64,000 nt of DNA. Origin: an uncultured Flavobacterium sp. (GTDB taxonomy: Bacteria > Bacteroidota > Bacteroidia > Flavobacteriales > Flavobacteriaceae). The position numbers and the translations under genes were made by a program. The notes under the pieces are model-generated. The model was not told the origin of the DNA. It did no database searches and saw only the letters and a program-made list of their open reading frames with translations. Where the stretch lies: NCBI RefSeq assembly GCF_963422545.1, contig NZ_OY730257.1, forward strand, positions 124,001 to 188,000, read 5' to 3'. Below, piece by piece: positions 51,518-59,013 of this stretch. Position 1 is the stretch's first letter; every line of letters starts with the position of its first letter.

Positions 51518-52251
51518 TGACATTTTTATCTTCTAAAAATATTCTTGAAACTAATACTGTTTTAAATGCAAATGCGCAATTAGTTATTGAAGGCATTTCG
51601 ATCGACTGTGTCATTTTTTCTTTTGATAAAAAAAATCTTGAAATTCTTTTAGTACAACACGCCGAAGGAGAAAGCATTGGTAAATGGGGACTTTTGGGAG
51701 GACATTTATATCCGGAAGAAAGTGTTGATAATGCTGCATTGCGAATATTATATGAACTAACAAGTCTTGACAATATTTATCTGGAACAGCTAAAAGCTTT
51801 TACAGATCCTGATCGTGTAAAAAGTACCAGAGTTATTACAGTTGGTTATTATACTTTGCTAAATCGGGAAGATTATAATATTAAAGCAGGTAATTCTGTA
51901 ATTGAAGCGAAATGGCACAAGATTAATGAGATTCCGAATCTAATTTTTGATCATAACGAAATTCTGCAATTTAGTTTAATGCAATTGCGTAATCGCGTTC
52001 GTCAGGCTCCAATAGGATTTAATTTGTTACCTGAAAAATTCACCTTACTACAATTAATGCATTTGTATGAGGAGATACTAGGAATCGAATTAGACAAATC
52101 TAATTTCCGTAGAAAGATTCTTCATATGAAATTACTTGTTCCGCTTGAAGAAAAACAACAGGATGTTTCGCATAGAGCTGCCAAATTATACAAATTTGAT
52201 GAAGCTATTTATAAGAAATTGACTGAAAAAGGATTTAATTTTGAATTTTAA
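51517..52251 (+). CDS. Nudix-type transcriptional regulator, copy 2 (tandem paralogue)
   Basis: 244 residues and a close paralogue of the preceding gene. The C-terminal 80 residues, including the winged helix, are nearly identical (NFRRKILHMKLLVPLEEKQQDVSHRAAKLYKFDEAIYKKLTEKGFNFEF), and the two DNA stretches are also very similar. The Nudix-like domain differs more. The box is degenerate here too: Gly62-x5-Glu68-x7-Arg76-Ile-Leu-Tyr-Glu80-Leu. Its ATG overlaps the stop of copy 1 by one base (TAATG), so they are cotranslated. Same DNA-binding part with different sensor parts suggests binding to the same operators in response to different sugars. Confidence 0.85.
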   Translation: MTFLSSKNILETNTVLNANAQLVIEGISIDCVIFSFDKKNLEILLVQHAEGESIGKWGLLGGHLYPEESVDNAALRILYELTSLDNIYLEQLKAFTDPDRVKSTRVITVGYYTLLNREDYNIKAGNSVIEAKWHKINEIPNLIFDHNEILQFSLMQLRNRVRQAPIGFNLLPEKFTLLQLMHLYEEILGIELDKSNFRRKILHMKLLVPLEEKQQDVSHRAAKLYKFDEAIYKKLTEKGFNFEF

Positions 52252-52316
52252 GGTATAATTTGAATTCCAAACTCCAACAATCCAACAACTACATTCCAGA
52301 ATCCAAAACTTTGCGC

Positions 52317-52324
52317 TATCTTTG
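52317..52324 (+). promoter_or_regulatory. Candidate -7 box of lepA
   Basis: TATCTTTG followed by CGG fits TAnnTTTG and would give a leader of about 80-90 nt. A -33 TTG at proper distance is not evident. Confidence 0.4.
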
Positions 52325-52414
52325 CGGATTAATAACACGCTCTACAGCAATTGCTCTGGCGCAAATTCATACCCGAAAATACATAAACTCGCATAGAGAA
52401 TTGACATATATAAA

Positions 52415-54211
52415 ATGAAGAAGATACGTAACTTTTGCATTATTGCACACATTGACCACGGTAAAAGTACACTGGCAGACCGATTATTGGGCGCTACACA
52501 AACCGTTACAGCTCGTGAAGAAAAAGCACAATTGCTTGACAACATGGATCTGGAGCGCGAGCGTGGAATCACCATTAAGAGTCACGCCATTCAAATGGAA
52601 TATACTTATAAAGGCGAAGAATATATTTTAAATTTAATTGACACTCCTGGTCACGTTGACTTTTCATACGAAGTTTCACGATCTATCGCTGCCTGCGAAG
52701 GTGCGCTTTTGATTGTTGATGCTGCACAAAGTATTCAGGCACAAACTATTTCTAACTTATATTTGGCTTTAGAGAATGATCTGGAAATTATTCCGGTTTT
52801 GAATAAAGTAGATTTACCAAGTGCTAATCCTGAAGAAGTTAGTGATGATATTATTGATTTATTAGGATGTAAACTTGAAGACATTATTCATGCTTCAGGA
52901 AAAACAGGTTTTGGTGTTGAAAATATTTTAGCTGCCATTATCGAAAAAATTCCACCTCCTAAAGGAAATCCTGAAGAACCATTACAGGCTTTGATTTTCG
53001 ATTCACATTACAATCCGTTTCGTGGAATTGAAGTTATTTTCCGTGTTGTAAACGGAGAAATCAGAAAAGGGCAAAAAATTAAATTCATGGCCACTGGAAA
53101 TGAATATTTTGCTGACGAAATTGGAACTTTAAAATTAAATCAGGTTCCTAAAAATGTTATTTCTGCAGGTGATGTTGGTTATTTAATTTCCGGAATTAAA
53201 GAAGCCAAAGAAGTAAAAGTTGGAGATACACTAACTGATGCTAAAACGCCAACAACTAATATGATTACTGGTTTTGAGGACGTAAAACCAATGGTATTTG
53301 CCGGAATTTATCCTGTTGATACTGAAGATTATGAAGATTTGCGTTCTTCTATGGAAAAACTGCAATTGAATGATGCTTCGTTAGTTTTTACTCCTGAAAG
53401 TTCTGCAGCTTTAGGTTTTGGTTTCCGTTGCGGATTCTTAGGAATGCTTCATATGGAAATTATCCAGGAACGTTTAGAGCGTGAGTTTGATATGACTGTA
53501 ATTACTACAGTTCCTAACGTTTCGTATTTGGCTTACACCAAAAAAGAGCCAGAAGTTCCTTTCGTAGTAAACAATCCTTCTGACTTACCTGAACCTTCTC
53601 GTTTAGACAGAGTTGAAGAACCTTATATTAAAGCAACAATCATTACAAAAGCTGATTTCGTAGGAAACGTAATGAGTTTGTGTATCGAAAAACGTGGCCA
53701 AATTACTAATCAAACGTATTTGACAACTGAACGTGTCGAATTGAATTTTGATATGCCTTTGGCGGAAATTGTATTCGATTTTTACGATCGTCTTAAAACA
53801 GTTTCTAAAGGTTATGCTTCTTTTGATTACTCTCCGATAGGAATGAGAACTTCAAAATTAGTTAAACTTGATGTTCTTTTGAATGCTCAAACGGTTGATG
53901 CACTTTCTGCATTGATTCACGAAGACAACGCTTATAATATTGGTAAAAAAATGACCGAGAAATTGCGCGAATTGATCCCAAGACAACAATTTGATATTCC
54001 TATTCAAGCTGCAATTGGAGCTAAAATTATTGCTCGTGAAACGATCAAAGCACTTCGTAAAGACGTTACCGCAAAATGTTATGGTGGAGATATTTCGCGT
54101 AAGCGTAAATTGCTGGAAAAACAGAAGAAAGGTAAAAAACGTATGCGTCAGGTAGGAAACGTTGAGATTCCGCAAGAAGCGTTTATGGCTGTTTTGAAAT
54201 TGAATGACTAG
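52415..54211 (+). CDS. lepA: Elongation factor 4 (back-translocating GTPase)
   Basis: 598 residues, normal length. Ribosome-associated GTPase. G1 is IIAHIDHGKSTLADRLL (about 8-24), switch 1 lies around ERERGITIKSHAIQM, G3 is DTPGHVDFSYEV near 75-86, and G4 is VLNKVDLP near 129-136. Domains II, III and V follow, with GYLISGIKEAKEVKVGDTLTD, GFRCGFLGMLHMEIIQERLEREF and FDYSPIGMRTSKLVKLDVLLN. The LepA-specific C-terminal domain ends CYGGDISRKRKLLEKQKKGKKRMRQVGNVEIPQEAFMAVLK in outline. Strong hairpin terminator follows. Confidence 0.97.
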   Translation: MKKIRNFCIIAHIDHGKSTLADRLLGATQTVTAREEKAQLLDNMDLERERGITIKSHAIQMEYTYKGEEYILNLIDTPGHVDFSYEVSRSIAACEGALLIVDAAQSIQAQTISNLYLALENDLEIIPVLNKVDLPSANPEEVSDDIIDLLGCKLEDIIHASGKTGFGVENILAAIIEKIPPPKGNPEEPLQALIFDSHYNPFRGIEVIFRVVNGEIRKGQKIKFMATGNEYFADEIGTLKLNQVPKNVISAGDVGYLISGIKEAKEVKVGDTLTDAKTPTTNMITGFEDVKPMVFAGIYPVDTEDYEDLRSSMEKLQLNDASLVFTPESSAALGFGFRCGFLGMLHMEIIQERLEREFDMTVITTVPNVSYLAYTKKEPEVPFVVNNPSDLPEPSRLDRVEEPYIKATIITKADFVGNVMSLCIEKRGQITNQTYLTTERVELNFDMPLAEIVFDFYDRLKTVSKGYASFDYSPIGMRTSKLVKLDVLLNAQTVDALSALIHEDNAYNIGKKMTEKLRELIPRQQFDIPIQAAIGAKIIARETIKALRKDVTAKCYGGDISRKRKLLEKQKKGKKRMRQVGNVEIPQEAFMAVLKLND

Positions 54212-54250
54212 ATTTTTTAGAAGAAAGAATAAAGAGAATAGAATATAGAT

Positions 54251-54283
54251 AAAACCCGATAATTTACATTATCGGGTTTTTTG
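54251..54283 (+). terminator. Terminator of lepA
   Basis: Stem AAAACCCGATAAT / ATTATCGGGTTTT with a 4-nt loop and T run. Confidence 0.92.
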
Positions 54284-54312
54284 TTTTTTTGTGTTATAGA
54301 TTTAGATTGTGT

Positions 54313-54337
54313 TAGACGCACTGCTGTGCGTCTCTAC
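54313..54337. repeat. GACGCACTGCTGTGCGTC palindromic repeat, copy 1
   Basis: The palindromic core is AGACGCACTGCTGTGCGTCT, extended with CTAC on one side. Further copies lie at 54393, 55311 and 57650, with a degraded one at 57771. This copy and the next fill the 387-bp lepA to OMP spacer together with the terminator and the 54515 stem. Confidence 0.85.
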
Positions 54338-54392
54338 GGATAAACGTTGTGAAAATACATTATTTATTACACCTTATTATCGACACAGAATT

Positions 54393-54419
54393 GTAGAGAC
54401 GCACAGCAGTGCGTCTACG
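54393..54419. repeat. GACGCACAGCAGTGCGTC palindromic repeat, copy 2
   Basis: Same element in reverse orientation to copy 1, 55 bp away, so the two can also pair with each other. Confidence 0.85.
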
Positions 54420-54514
54420 CAAAGTATTTCGACAATAATTAGAAAATTAATACCACGCTTCTAAAAGCAAAAAATTTAAAATAAAGCAATTTAATTTAAT
54501 AGTATTCAGTTTTG

Positions 54515-54565
54515 AATAAATAAAAACTTACAAAAAAATATATTATTTGTAAGTTTTTATTTATT
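54515..54565. repeat. 20-bp perfect inverted repeat before the OMP gene
   Basis: AATAAATAAAAACTTACAAA at 54515-54534 is exactly complementary to 54546-54565, with an 11-nt loop, ending 33 bp before the ATG at 54599. It may be a terminator or a 5'-leader stem of the gene downstream. Confidence 0.85.
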
Positions 54566-54598
54566 TTTACTCAAAATTAATTCTTAAATTAAATTAAC

Positions 54599-55225
54599 AT
54601 GAAATTAAAAATTACAGCGATTTTAGCATTTTTTGCTTTTTCATTCGCAAACGCACAACAACAACAAACTGAACAAGAAGTAAACTCAGCAAAAGGAATC
54701 ACTTTTCAACATGGTGATATGTTTATTGAGGGAGGAATATCTGTTTCTACTGTAAAAGATGCCTCTAACACATATTCAATAAATCCAAAATTTGGATACC
54801 TTGTTTCAGACAAAGTGGCTATCGGAGCAGACTTAAGTATATACGGATCTACTTTCAATAAAAATACACTTGCAGAAAGAAAAACCAACGGATATGGCAT
54901 TGGAGCATTTGCAAGATATTATTTCTTAGAATTAGACTCTAGACGTTTTAAAGCATATGGAGAAGTTGGTTTAGGATATAACCACACGAAATCTGAAATT
55001 GCGAAAGTTGACGATACAGCAAATGGTATTAAAGCAAACGTTACTGTAGGACTAAACTATTTCTTTACAAAGAAATGGGCAGCTACATTCGCTTTAGCTG
55101 ATATTTTAACTTACAACAATACAAATCCACAAGATGGAACATCAACTGCTACTTTTGATTTAAACATCAATTTGTTTAATAACATTTTTACGCAGCCTAA
55201 GTTTGGTTTGTTATATAAATTCTAA
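54599..55225 (+). CDS. Outer-membrane beta-barrel protein
   Basis: 208 residues with a signal peptide (about 1-19, AFFAFSFANAQ). The mature part alternates hydrophobic strands and short polar turns: MFIEGGISVSTVKD, YSINPKFGYLVSDKVAIGADLSIYG, YGIGAFARYYFLEL, FKAYGEVGLGYNHTKSE, IKANVTVGLNYFFTKKWAATFALADIL, and the C-terminal NIFTQPKFGLLYKF with the terminal aromatic needed for membrane insertion. It is of the OmpW/beta-barrel_2 kind, and its cargo or role is unknown. It stands alone, flanked by repeats and a terminator. Confidence 0.85.
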   Translation: MKLKITAILAFFAFSFANAQQQQTEQEVNSAKGITFQHGDMFIEGGISVSTVKDASNTYSINPKFGYLVSDKVAIGADLSIYGSTFNKNTLAERKTNGYGIGAFARYYFLELDSRRFKAYGEVGLGYNHTKSEIAKVDDTANGIKANVTVGLNYFFTKKWAATFALADILTYNNTNPQDGTSTATFDLNINLFNNIFTQPKFGLLYKF

Positions 55226-55251
55226 GAATTGTTAGAATAAAGAATATAGAG

Positions 55252-55283
55252 GAACCCGATGACGAAAGTTATCGGGTTTTTTG
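55252..55283 (+). terminator. Terminator of the OMP gene
   Basis: AACCCGAT-GAC / GTT-ATCGGGTT stem with one mismatch and a T run, closely resembling the lepA terminator. Confidence 0.85.
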
Positions 55284-55310
55284 TTTTATTATTTGAATGA
55301 ATATGGATTA

Positions 55311-55338
55311 CGTAGACGCACTGCTGTGCGTCTCTACG
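55311..55338. repeat. GACGCACTGCTGTGCGTC palindromic repeat, copy 3
   Basis: Same family as 54313. It lies just after the OMP terminator in the spacer before the YafY-type regulator. Confidence 0.85.
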
Positions 55339-55493
55339 AATACACATTGCGGATATTTTTTAACTGATAAATCTGTCCTAATTTGGGACAGATTTTTTAT
55401 TTCTTTAAACTCTGAACCTTTGTATCTTTGAACCTACAAGAAAAAACCTCAACAGCTTAGAACCTTTAGTAACTTAGTAACTTCAAAAGAAAA

Positions 55494-56450
55494 ATGGACG
55501 AAACCCCAAAACGATTTGACCGAATTGTCGCAATTCTGATTCAATTACAATCTAAAAAAATTGTAAAAGCACAGGAATTGGCTGATCGTTTTGAATGTAG
55601 TCTGCGAACTATTTACCGAGATATCCGAACTCTCGAAGCGTCCGGAGTTCCTATTTATAGTGAAGCCGGAGTTGGTTACGCCTTAATGGATGGTTATCGA
55701 TTGCCTCCCGTTATGTTTACGCGCGAAGAAGTAAGTAGTTTTATAGCTGCCGAAAAACTAATGCAAAAATTTACGGATCCTTCTCTTGGATCTCATTATG
55801 CATCGGCGATGTACAAACTGAAATCGGTTTTGAGAGGTACTGACAAAGATTGGCTTTCGAACATTGAATCTAAAGTTTTGATGCAAACGCAAGAGCCTTT
55901 ATTTCATGATAGTTCGCCTAATACTTTGGCCGTTTTATTCGAAAGTATTGCCGAGAAAAAACAGATTCTTCTTTCTTATAAAACTATCGAAGCTGAACAA
56001 GCAAGTAATAGAAACATTGAACCTGTTGGTGTTTTTCACGATCACAACAATTGGTATTTTTTGGGTTATTGCCATCTTCGACAAGATTATAGGCAATTTA
56101 GAACAGACAGAATCCAAGGAATTCAGAAAACCGATTTAGAATTTACGATTGAACATGATTCTTTAGAAACATATTTAGTTAAATCAGAAACTATTCCAAC
56201 AACTAAAGTTCGAATTTTAGTTTCGAAAAAAATCCTAACTCACCTTCGTTATGAACAAAAATATCATGGTTATATTTCTGAAAGAGAAGTTGATGGTCAG
56301 ATAGAAATGACCTTTATGTCACGAAATGTTCATGATCACTTTTCTCGCTGGCTATTGATGTTTGGAGATTATGCTACAATTCTGGAACCCGAAAGCCTTA
56401 AAACCAGAGTACTGGAATTAATTGAAATTTATAAAAAGAGATTATCCTAA
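55494..56450 (+). CDS. YafY/DeoR-type HTH regulator with WYL domain
   Basis: 318 residues. N-terminal HTH_11 (about 8-62: RFDRIVAILIQLQSKKIVKAQELADRFECSLRTIYRDIRTLEASGVPIY), a middle linker (GYRLPPVMFTREE, typical of YafY), and a WYL domain (about 140-230) with VGVFHDHNNWYFLGYCHLRQDYRQFRTDRIQGI, here WYF in place of WYL, then a C-terminal WCX part (SRWLLMFGDYATILEPESLKTRVLEL). WYL domains sense ligands such as nucleic acids or small molecules and often control stress or defence genes. Two DinB genes lie convergently just downstream and could be its targets. Confidence 0.88.
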   Translation: MDETPKRFDRIVAILIQLQSKKIVKAQELADRFECSLRTIYRDIRTLEASGVPIYSEAGVGYALMDGYRLPPVMFTREEVSSFIAAEKLMQKFTDPSLGSHYASAMYKLKSVLRGTDKDWLSNIESKVLMQTQEPLFHDSSPNTLAVLFESIAEKKQILLSYKTIEAEQASNRNIEPVGVFHDHNNWYFLGYCHLRQDYRQFRTDRIQGIQKTDLEFTIEHDSLETYLVKSETIPTTKVRILVSKKILTHLRYEQKYHGYISEREVDGQIEMTFMSRNVHDHFSRWLLMFGDYATILEPESLKTRVLELIEIYKKRLS

Positions 56451-56451
56451 A

Positions 56452-56492
56452 AAACTCCCAAAGATGAAATTACGTTCGTCTTTGGGAGTTTC
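56452..56492 (+). terminator. Bidirectional terminator between the regulator and the first DinB gene
   Basis: AAACTCCCAAAGA / TCTTTGGGAGTTT arms with a loop of about 14 nt, between convergent genes. Confidence 0.85.
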
Positions 56493-56499
56493 CAATTTA

Positions 56500-56997
56500 T
56501 TATTGCGCTTTTACTACATTATAAAAATTATAATCTGTATTTGAAGCGTCGGTTATACCAATATTTCTCCCAATGGTTACAATTTGTCCTCTATGATAAG
56601 TGCCATGATTTATTACTTGCAATAAGTAATCAGAAACTGGCAACTCGCATTGAAACCATGGATTTTCGATTTTAATGGCTTTATATAGTTGTTCGTCTGA
56701 TAATGATGATATATACTCGGATAATTTTGCAGATGTATTCAATAAACCTTCAAATATTTCATTCTTATTTAAATCAACATTTTCTTTTCTTTCAGGCAAA
56801 GCAGTTTCGGCTATTACAGAAAACCAATATTGCTCTGTTTCCCAAATATGATTAAGTGTTTTAATAATGCTTGAATAGCTCGAAGGAAGTTCTTTATGCA
56901 GCAACTCGTCAGATTTTGGAGTTAGCCAATTCACAAATTGTTGATTTACCCATAAATTATAGGCCGCATAATTTGCCATTATCTTTTTTAAACTCAT
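56500..56997 (-). CDS. DinB family protein
   Basis: 165 residues of the DinB/YfiT superfamily. Helix one ANYAAYNLWVNQQFVNWL is followed by the first metal His in SIIKTLNHIWETEQYWF (His51, about 44-60), and the second pair is in LQVINHGTYHRGQIVTIGRNIG (about 127-148, NHGTYHRGQ being the usual HxxxH pattern). The fold is that of thiol-S-transferases; biological role unknown. It runs in the same direction as the next DinB gene upstream, 68 bp away, so the two are probably cotranscribed. Confidence 0.88.
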   Translation of the reverse strand: MSLKKIMANYAAYNLWVNQQFVNWLTPKSDELLHKELPSSYSSIIKTLNHIWETEQYWFSVIAETALPERKENVDLNKNEIFEGLLNTSAKLSEYISSLSDEQLYKAIKIENPWFQCELPVSDYLLQVINHGTYHRGQIVTIGRNIGITDASNTDYNFYNVVKAQ

Positions 56998-57065
56998 AAC
57001 ATTTGATTTATATTATACACTTGAATGAATTGATTTTGTTCATTAAAAACATCTTGATTATTATT

Positions 57066-57545
57066 CTATCTCTCCCAGAAAAAAGGAGGTACAATCCCTA
57101 AAGCTCTTAGATATACATATCCTTGTCCGCGGTGATGAACTTCATTATCAATAAAATATAACACATTGTGAATTATAGGAAATTCATATTGACCAAATAA
57201 ATTAAAGGTTTCGCTAAAATCTTCAATCGATAATTGTTCCCAATATTTATTAATTTCTGCTGTTGATTCATCCCATTTTTCAAGATATTGTGCTTTAAAA
57301 ATCAACTTTTCAGTTCCTTCTGTATATGGTTGACTATCTCTGTTTACAATTCCTTTTAAGGCTGGAGCTGCAATAGCTAAAAGTTCATCTACCATTTTAG
57401 AAAAAGGTCGCATTCCTCCTATCGAAAATTCAAAGAAATCTTTTTCAGGAAAAGCTTCAATTACGTGACGTGTAAGAGCACGGTGTCCTTGCCATTGTTT
57501 CAACAAATCTTCAGGAGTAATTACTTGGGCTGCTAATGTTTTCAT
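57066..57545 (-). CDS. DinB family protein
   Basis: 159 residues. Same superfamily but a different subgroup from its neighbour. LLKQWQGHRALTRHVIEAFPEKDFFEFSIGGMRPFSKMVDELLAIAAPAL covers the first two helices, where the early metal His seems replaced (FSKMVDELL). The late motif is conserved as IHNVLYFIDNEVHHRGQGYVYLRALGI (HHRGQ, about 128-154). The C-terminus PPFFWER is typical. Probable first gene of a two-gene unit. Confidence 0.85.
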   Translation of the reverse strand: MKTLAAQVITPEDLLKQWQGHRALTRHVIEAFPEKDFFEFSIGGMRPFSKMVDELLAIAAPALKGIVNRDSQPYTEGTEKLIFKAQYLEKWDESTAEINKYWEQLSIEDFSETFNLFGQYEFPIIHNVLYFIDNEVHHRGQGYVYLRALGIVPPFFWER

Positions 57546-57648
57546 AGTTTTAAAGTTTTATATTTTTTAATACTTCAAAATTATTAAGGGTCGGTGACAA
57601 CAGTTTGTCAGTAGGAAATAAAAAAATAAAATATTTTTTATTTCCTGT

Positions 57649-57675
57649 TGTAGAGACGCACAGCAGTGCGTCTCA
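57649..57675. repeat. GACGCACAGCAGTGCGTC palindromic repeat, copy 4
   Basis: GTAGAGACGCACAGCAGTGC then GTCTC. It is part of the 57546-57873 gene-free region, which also holds a CCCGACAG palindrome, a degraded copy of this element at 57771 and the thiL -7 box. Confidence 0.85.
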
Positions 57676-57708
57676 GGCAACGTAACCCCATTTTATTCAC
57701 ATTGCGTT

Positions 57709-57741
57709 AAACCCGACAGGTTTTTAAAACCTGTCGGGTTT
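57709..57741. repeat. CCCGACAGGTTTT palindrome
   Basis: AAACCCGACAGGTTTT and AAAACCTGTCGGGTTT form a nearly loop-free palindrome. Same family as the terminators at 6403 and 25958. Confidence 0.85.
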
Positions 57742-57770
57742 GATACGGAATTAAATTGTGGTTACAGGAT

Positions 57771-57797
57771 GTGAGATGCACAATAATGCATCTCTAC
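57771..57797. repeat. Degraded copy of the GACGCAC palindromic repeat
   Basis: GTGAGATGCACAATAATGCA then TCTCTAC keeps the symmetry of the family while several stem positions changed in both arms (GATGCA with TGCATC instead of GACGCA with TGCGTC). Confidence 0.6.
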
Positions 57798-57835
57798 ATA
57801 CCTGAGCGCCTATAAATTTACGAAATTAAAATTTG

Positions 57836-57843
57836 TACCTTTG
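57836..57843 (+). promoter_or_regulatory. Candidate -7 box of thiL
   Basis: TACCTTTG followed by CGG fits TAnnTTTG, 30 bp before the ATG at 57874. The TTG at 57841 belongs to this box and is not used as a start. Confidence 0.5.
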
Positions 57844-57873
57844 CGGCTTAAAAACATTGGAACTTACAAAAAA

Positions 57874-58920
57874 ATGATCGAAGATAAAAATCCGCAACGT
57901 ACCAGTATAGCGCAATTAGGCGAGTTTGGCTTAATTGAACATTTAACCAAAAATTTTGATGTTACTCAGGAATCTACTTTAAAAAGTATAGGAGATGATG
58001 CTGCAGTTCTTGATTTTAAGGATAAAAAAGTAGTTGTTTCTACAGATTTATTGATTGAAGGCGTACATTTTGACCTGGCTTATATGCCTTTAAAACATTT
58101 AGGATATAAAGCAGTTGTTGTAAATGTGTCTGACATTTGTGCAATGAATGCCAAACCAACGCAAATAACGGTTTCTGTGGCTGTTTCTAATCGTTTTCCA
58201 CTAGAAGCATTAGAAGAACTATTTGAAGGGATTACACACGCTGCAAAAGAATATAAAGTTGATGTTATTGGCGGCGATACTACCTCATCTCAAAAAGGAT
58301 TAATTATTAGCATTACCGCAATTGGTGAAGCTAATGAAGAGGAAATTGTTTATAGAAATGGCGCAAAACAAACCGATTTACTTGTTGTTACTGGTGATAT
58401 TGGTGCTGCATATATGGGATTACAGGTTTTAGAACGCGAAAAACAAGTTTTTCACGTGAATCCAAATAGTCAACCTGATCTTGATATGTACAGTTATTTG
58501 ATCGAGCGTCAGTTAAAACCTGAGGCTAGAAAGGATGTTCGTACTTTATTGCATGCTCTTGAAATTAAACCAACTTCTATGATCGATATTTCGGACGGAT
58601 TATCGTCTGAGATTATTCATTTATGTAAACAATCAAAAGTTGGTTGTAATTTATATGAAGATAAACTTCCGTTAGATCCTCAATTTATCTCGACTTGCGA
58701 AGAGTTTAATATCGACAGTACAACTGTGGCTATTAATGGTGGTGAAGATTATGAATTACTTTTCACAATCGATATTAATGATTTTGATAAGATAAAAGGG
58801 AATCCAAACTTCTCTATTATTGGTCATATGGCAGAAGAAAGTGAAGGGATTCATCTGGTAACACGTGCCAACACAAAAATTGCTTTAAAAGCTCGTGGCT
58901 GGGATGCTTTGAGTGAATAA
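57874..58920 (+). CDS. thiL: Thiamine-phosphate kinase
   Basis: Phosphorylates thiamine monophosphate to the active cofactor thiamine diphosphate. About 348 residues from the ATG at 57874 (MIEDKNPQRTSIAQLGEFGLIEHLT, the usual N-terminus). AIR-synthase-like fold: SIGDDAAVLDFKDKKVVVSTDLLIEGVHFDLAYMPLKHLGYKAVVVNVSDICAMNAKP (about 45-105, nucleotide and Mg loop), VDVIGGDTTSSQKG near 130 (GGDT), TGDIGAAYMGLQVL, SMIDISDGLSSEIIHL and INGGEDYELLFTI near 285. No other thiamine genes adjoin. Confidence 0.95.
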   Translation: MIEDKNPQRTSIAQLGEFGLIEHLTKNFDVTQESTLKSIGDDAAVLDFKDKKVVVSTDLLIEGVHFDLAYMPLKHLGYKAVVVNVSDICAMNAKPTQITVSVAVSNRFPLEALEELFEGITHAAKEYKVDVIGGDTTSSQKGLIISITAIGEANEEEIVYRNGAKQTDLLVVTGDIGAAYMGLQVLEREKQVFHVNPNSQPDLDMYSYLIERQLKPEARKDVRTLLHALEIKPTSMIDISDGLSSEIIHLCKQSKVGCNLYEDKLPLDPQFISTCEEFNIDSTTVAINGGEDYELLFTIDINDFDKIKGNPNFSIIGHMAEESEGIHLVTRANTKIALKARGWDALSE

Positions 58921-58941
58921 CTTTTTTAAATTCCAAAAATA

Positions 58942-58996
58942 AAAAATTCCAAATCCCAATTATGCTAGTCATGTTATTGGGATTTGGAATTTTTTA
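58942..58996. terminator. Bidirectional terminator between thiL and the response regulator gene
   Basis: AAAAATTCCAAATCCCAAT pairs with ATTGGGATTTGGAATTTTT over a 15-nt loop. A runs on the left and T runs on the right serve both strands. Confidence 0.88.
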
Positions 58997-59013
58997 TTCT
59001 TGGAGTTTTACTT

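Noticed and set aside
57841..57873. TTG start that would lengthen thiL by 11 residues
   Set aside because: The TTG is part of a TACCTTTG -7 box, and the ATG at 57874 gives the normal ThiL N-terminus.
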